Shown one piece after another: positions 5,523-6,391 of a stretch of 6,391 nt of DNA. The translations under genes and the position numbers were made by a program. The DNA is from an uncultured Lachnospiraceae bacterium (lineage in GTDB: Bacteria; Bacillota_A; Clostridia; Lachnospirales; Lachnospiraceae). The notes under the pieces were generated by a model. The model saw only the letters and a list, made by a program, of their open reading frames with translations, was not told where the DNA came from and did not search any database. Position 1 is the stretch's first letter. Every line of letters begins with the position of its first letter. The stretch is taken from assembly GCA_947175285.1 (NCBI GenBank), contig CAMWMM010000299.1:1-6391 (forward strand), given 5' to 3'.

Positions 5523-6391
5523 ATGAAAAAATATTTTTCCGGACATCAAATGAAAAAACTAATATGCCTGCTGGTCTTTGCAGGCATATTGTTTATCGGT
5601 GTGTTTGTCCACGAGAAAGATATTGTATATGCAACCGGAAGCTACATTGGTACTTATTTAGATGACAATCAGACCGGAGATACAACGGAAAGAACGAATA
5701 TTAATGAACCAGGCGCTTCTGAGTCGCAGGAAGAATTACAGGATTTAAATGTTGCAAATACAGTGACGATTAACTTTGGCGAGGGGAACGGCACACTAAA
5801 CGGTGCGCTGCGGATTTTGATTATCCTGACTTTGATTGCCATTGCGCCGTCACTAATTATTATGTTGACCTCTTTCACCAGGATTATCATTGTCCTGCAT
5901 TTTACGAGGGCAGCATTAAATACACAGACGGCACCTCCCAATAATGTTTTGGTTGGATTGGCGCTGTTTTTGACATTTTTCATTATGCAGCCAACTATTT
6001 CCACGATTTATACGGAGGCGGTTGTACCGTTTGAGGCAGGGGAACTCGAGCAGGAGGAGGCATTGAATGCAGCCATAAAGCCGATTAGAGAGTTCATGTA
6101 TCCTCATACGCAGACAAAAGATGTAGGACTTTTTCTGGAGGTCAGCCGTACGGAATGGGATGGTGAAAACCTGGATGATATTCCATTCAGTGTATTGGTT
6201 CCCAGTTTTATTATCAGTGAGCTGCGAACTGCATTTATTATAGGATTCCTGATATATATTCCGTTTATTGTAATTGATATGGTAGTGGCATCCACCCTGA
6301 TGGCTATGGGTATGATGATGCTGCCGCCGACGACGATATCCATGCCCTTTAAAATTTTGCTCTTTGTTTTGGCGGATGGCTGGTATCTGGT
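5523..6391 (+). CDS. fliP: Flagellar type III export gate protein FliP (3' end cut by the window)
   Basis: The reading frame is open from ATG 5523 to the window edge (289 complete codons), probably lacking about the last 12-15 residues. FliP pentamers form the core of the export gate with FliQ and FliR. Residues 1-37 look like a signal peptide (basic start, hydrophobic 13-29, possible cleavage after IVYA), as known for FliP. An acidic low-complexity stretch follows (about 41-79), then the FliP core: LRILIILTLIAIAPSLIIML, TSFTRIIIVLHFTRAAL, APPNNVLVGLALFLTFFIMQP, VPSFIISELRTAFIIGFLIY, and the methionine-rich gate loop AMGMMMLPPTTISMPFKILL at 261-280. Start: a partial ribosome binding site (AGTGAGTAGG, 5505-5514) lies 8 bases upstream of 5523. 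The alternative ATG at 5550 has none and would shorten the basic region. The gene begins 9 bases after fliO. Confidence 0.95.
   Translation, partial: MKKYFSGHQMKKLICLLVFAGILFIGVFVHEKDIVYATGSYIGTYLDDNQTGDTTERTNINEPGASESQEELQDLNVANTVTINFGEGNGTLNGALRILIILTLIAIAPSLIIMLTSFTRIIIVLHFTRAALNTQTAPPNNVLVGLALFLTFFIMQPTISTIYTEAVVPFEAGELEQEEALNAAIKPIREFMYPHTQTKDVGLFLEVSRTEWDGENLDDIPFSVLVPSFIISELRTAFIIGFLIYIPFIVIDMVVASTLMAMGMMMLPPTTISMPFKILLFVLADGWYL

Overview
This window is an internal part of a flagellar/chemotaxis operon. All eight coding regions lie on the + strand and are packed tightly: the largest gap is 49 bases, one pair overlaps by 8 bases and another abuts with no gap. The gene order is flbD/swrD, motA, motB, fliL, fliM, fliY, cheY, fliO, fliP. 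The use of FliY (a CheC-like phosphatase fused to FliN), the fliL-fliM-fliY-cheY-fliO-fliP order, strong AGGAGG-type ribosome binding sites and moderate-to-low GC all point to a Gram-positive Firmicute. Having motAB between flbD and fliL fits Clostridia better than Bacillus. A motile gut-type Lachnospiraceae is my best guess, but this rests on recalled protein flavour, not on a search.

Layout. Positions 1-50 are upstream sequence with the flbD ribosome binding site. A stator module follows (51-2457): FlbD/SwrD, the MotA/MotB ion channel, and a FliL-family protein. Next is a switch and signalling module (2507-5123): FliM, FliY and CheY. Last is the start of the export-gate module (5124-6391): FliO and FliP, with FliP cut by the window edge about a dozen residues before its expected C-terminus. 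No gap exceeds 49 bases, and I see no promoter, terminator, RNA gene, mobile element or CRISPR array. The promoter is probably upstream of the window, and fliQ, fliR, flhB and flhA would be expected downstream.

How the genes work together. MotA/MotB form the torque-generating stator, which SwrD and FliL are known in other bacteria to support. Phosphorylated CheY binds N-terminal peptides of FliM and FliY to change rotor behaviour, and FliY is predicted to remove the phosphate from CheY. FliO assists assembly of FliP, a core subunit of the flagellar type III export gate.

The system is well known and I do not see a new one here. The points worth a second look are a methionine/glutamine-rich tandem-repeat linker in FliY, stator residues that suggest sodium coupling, an acidic helical insert in MotB, and an acidic extension in FliP between its signal peptide and membrane core.
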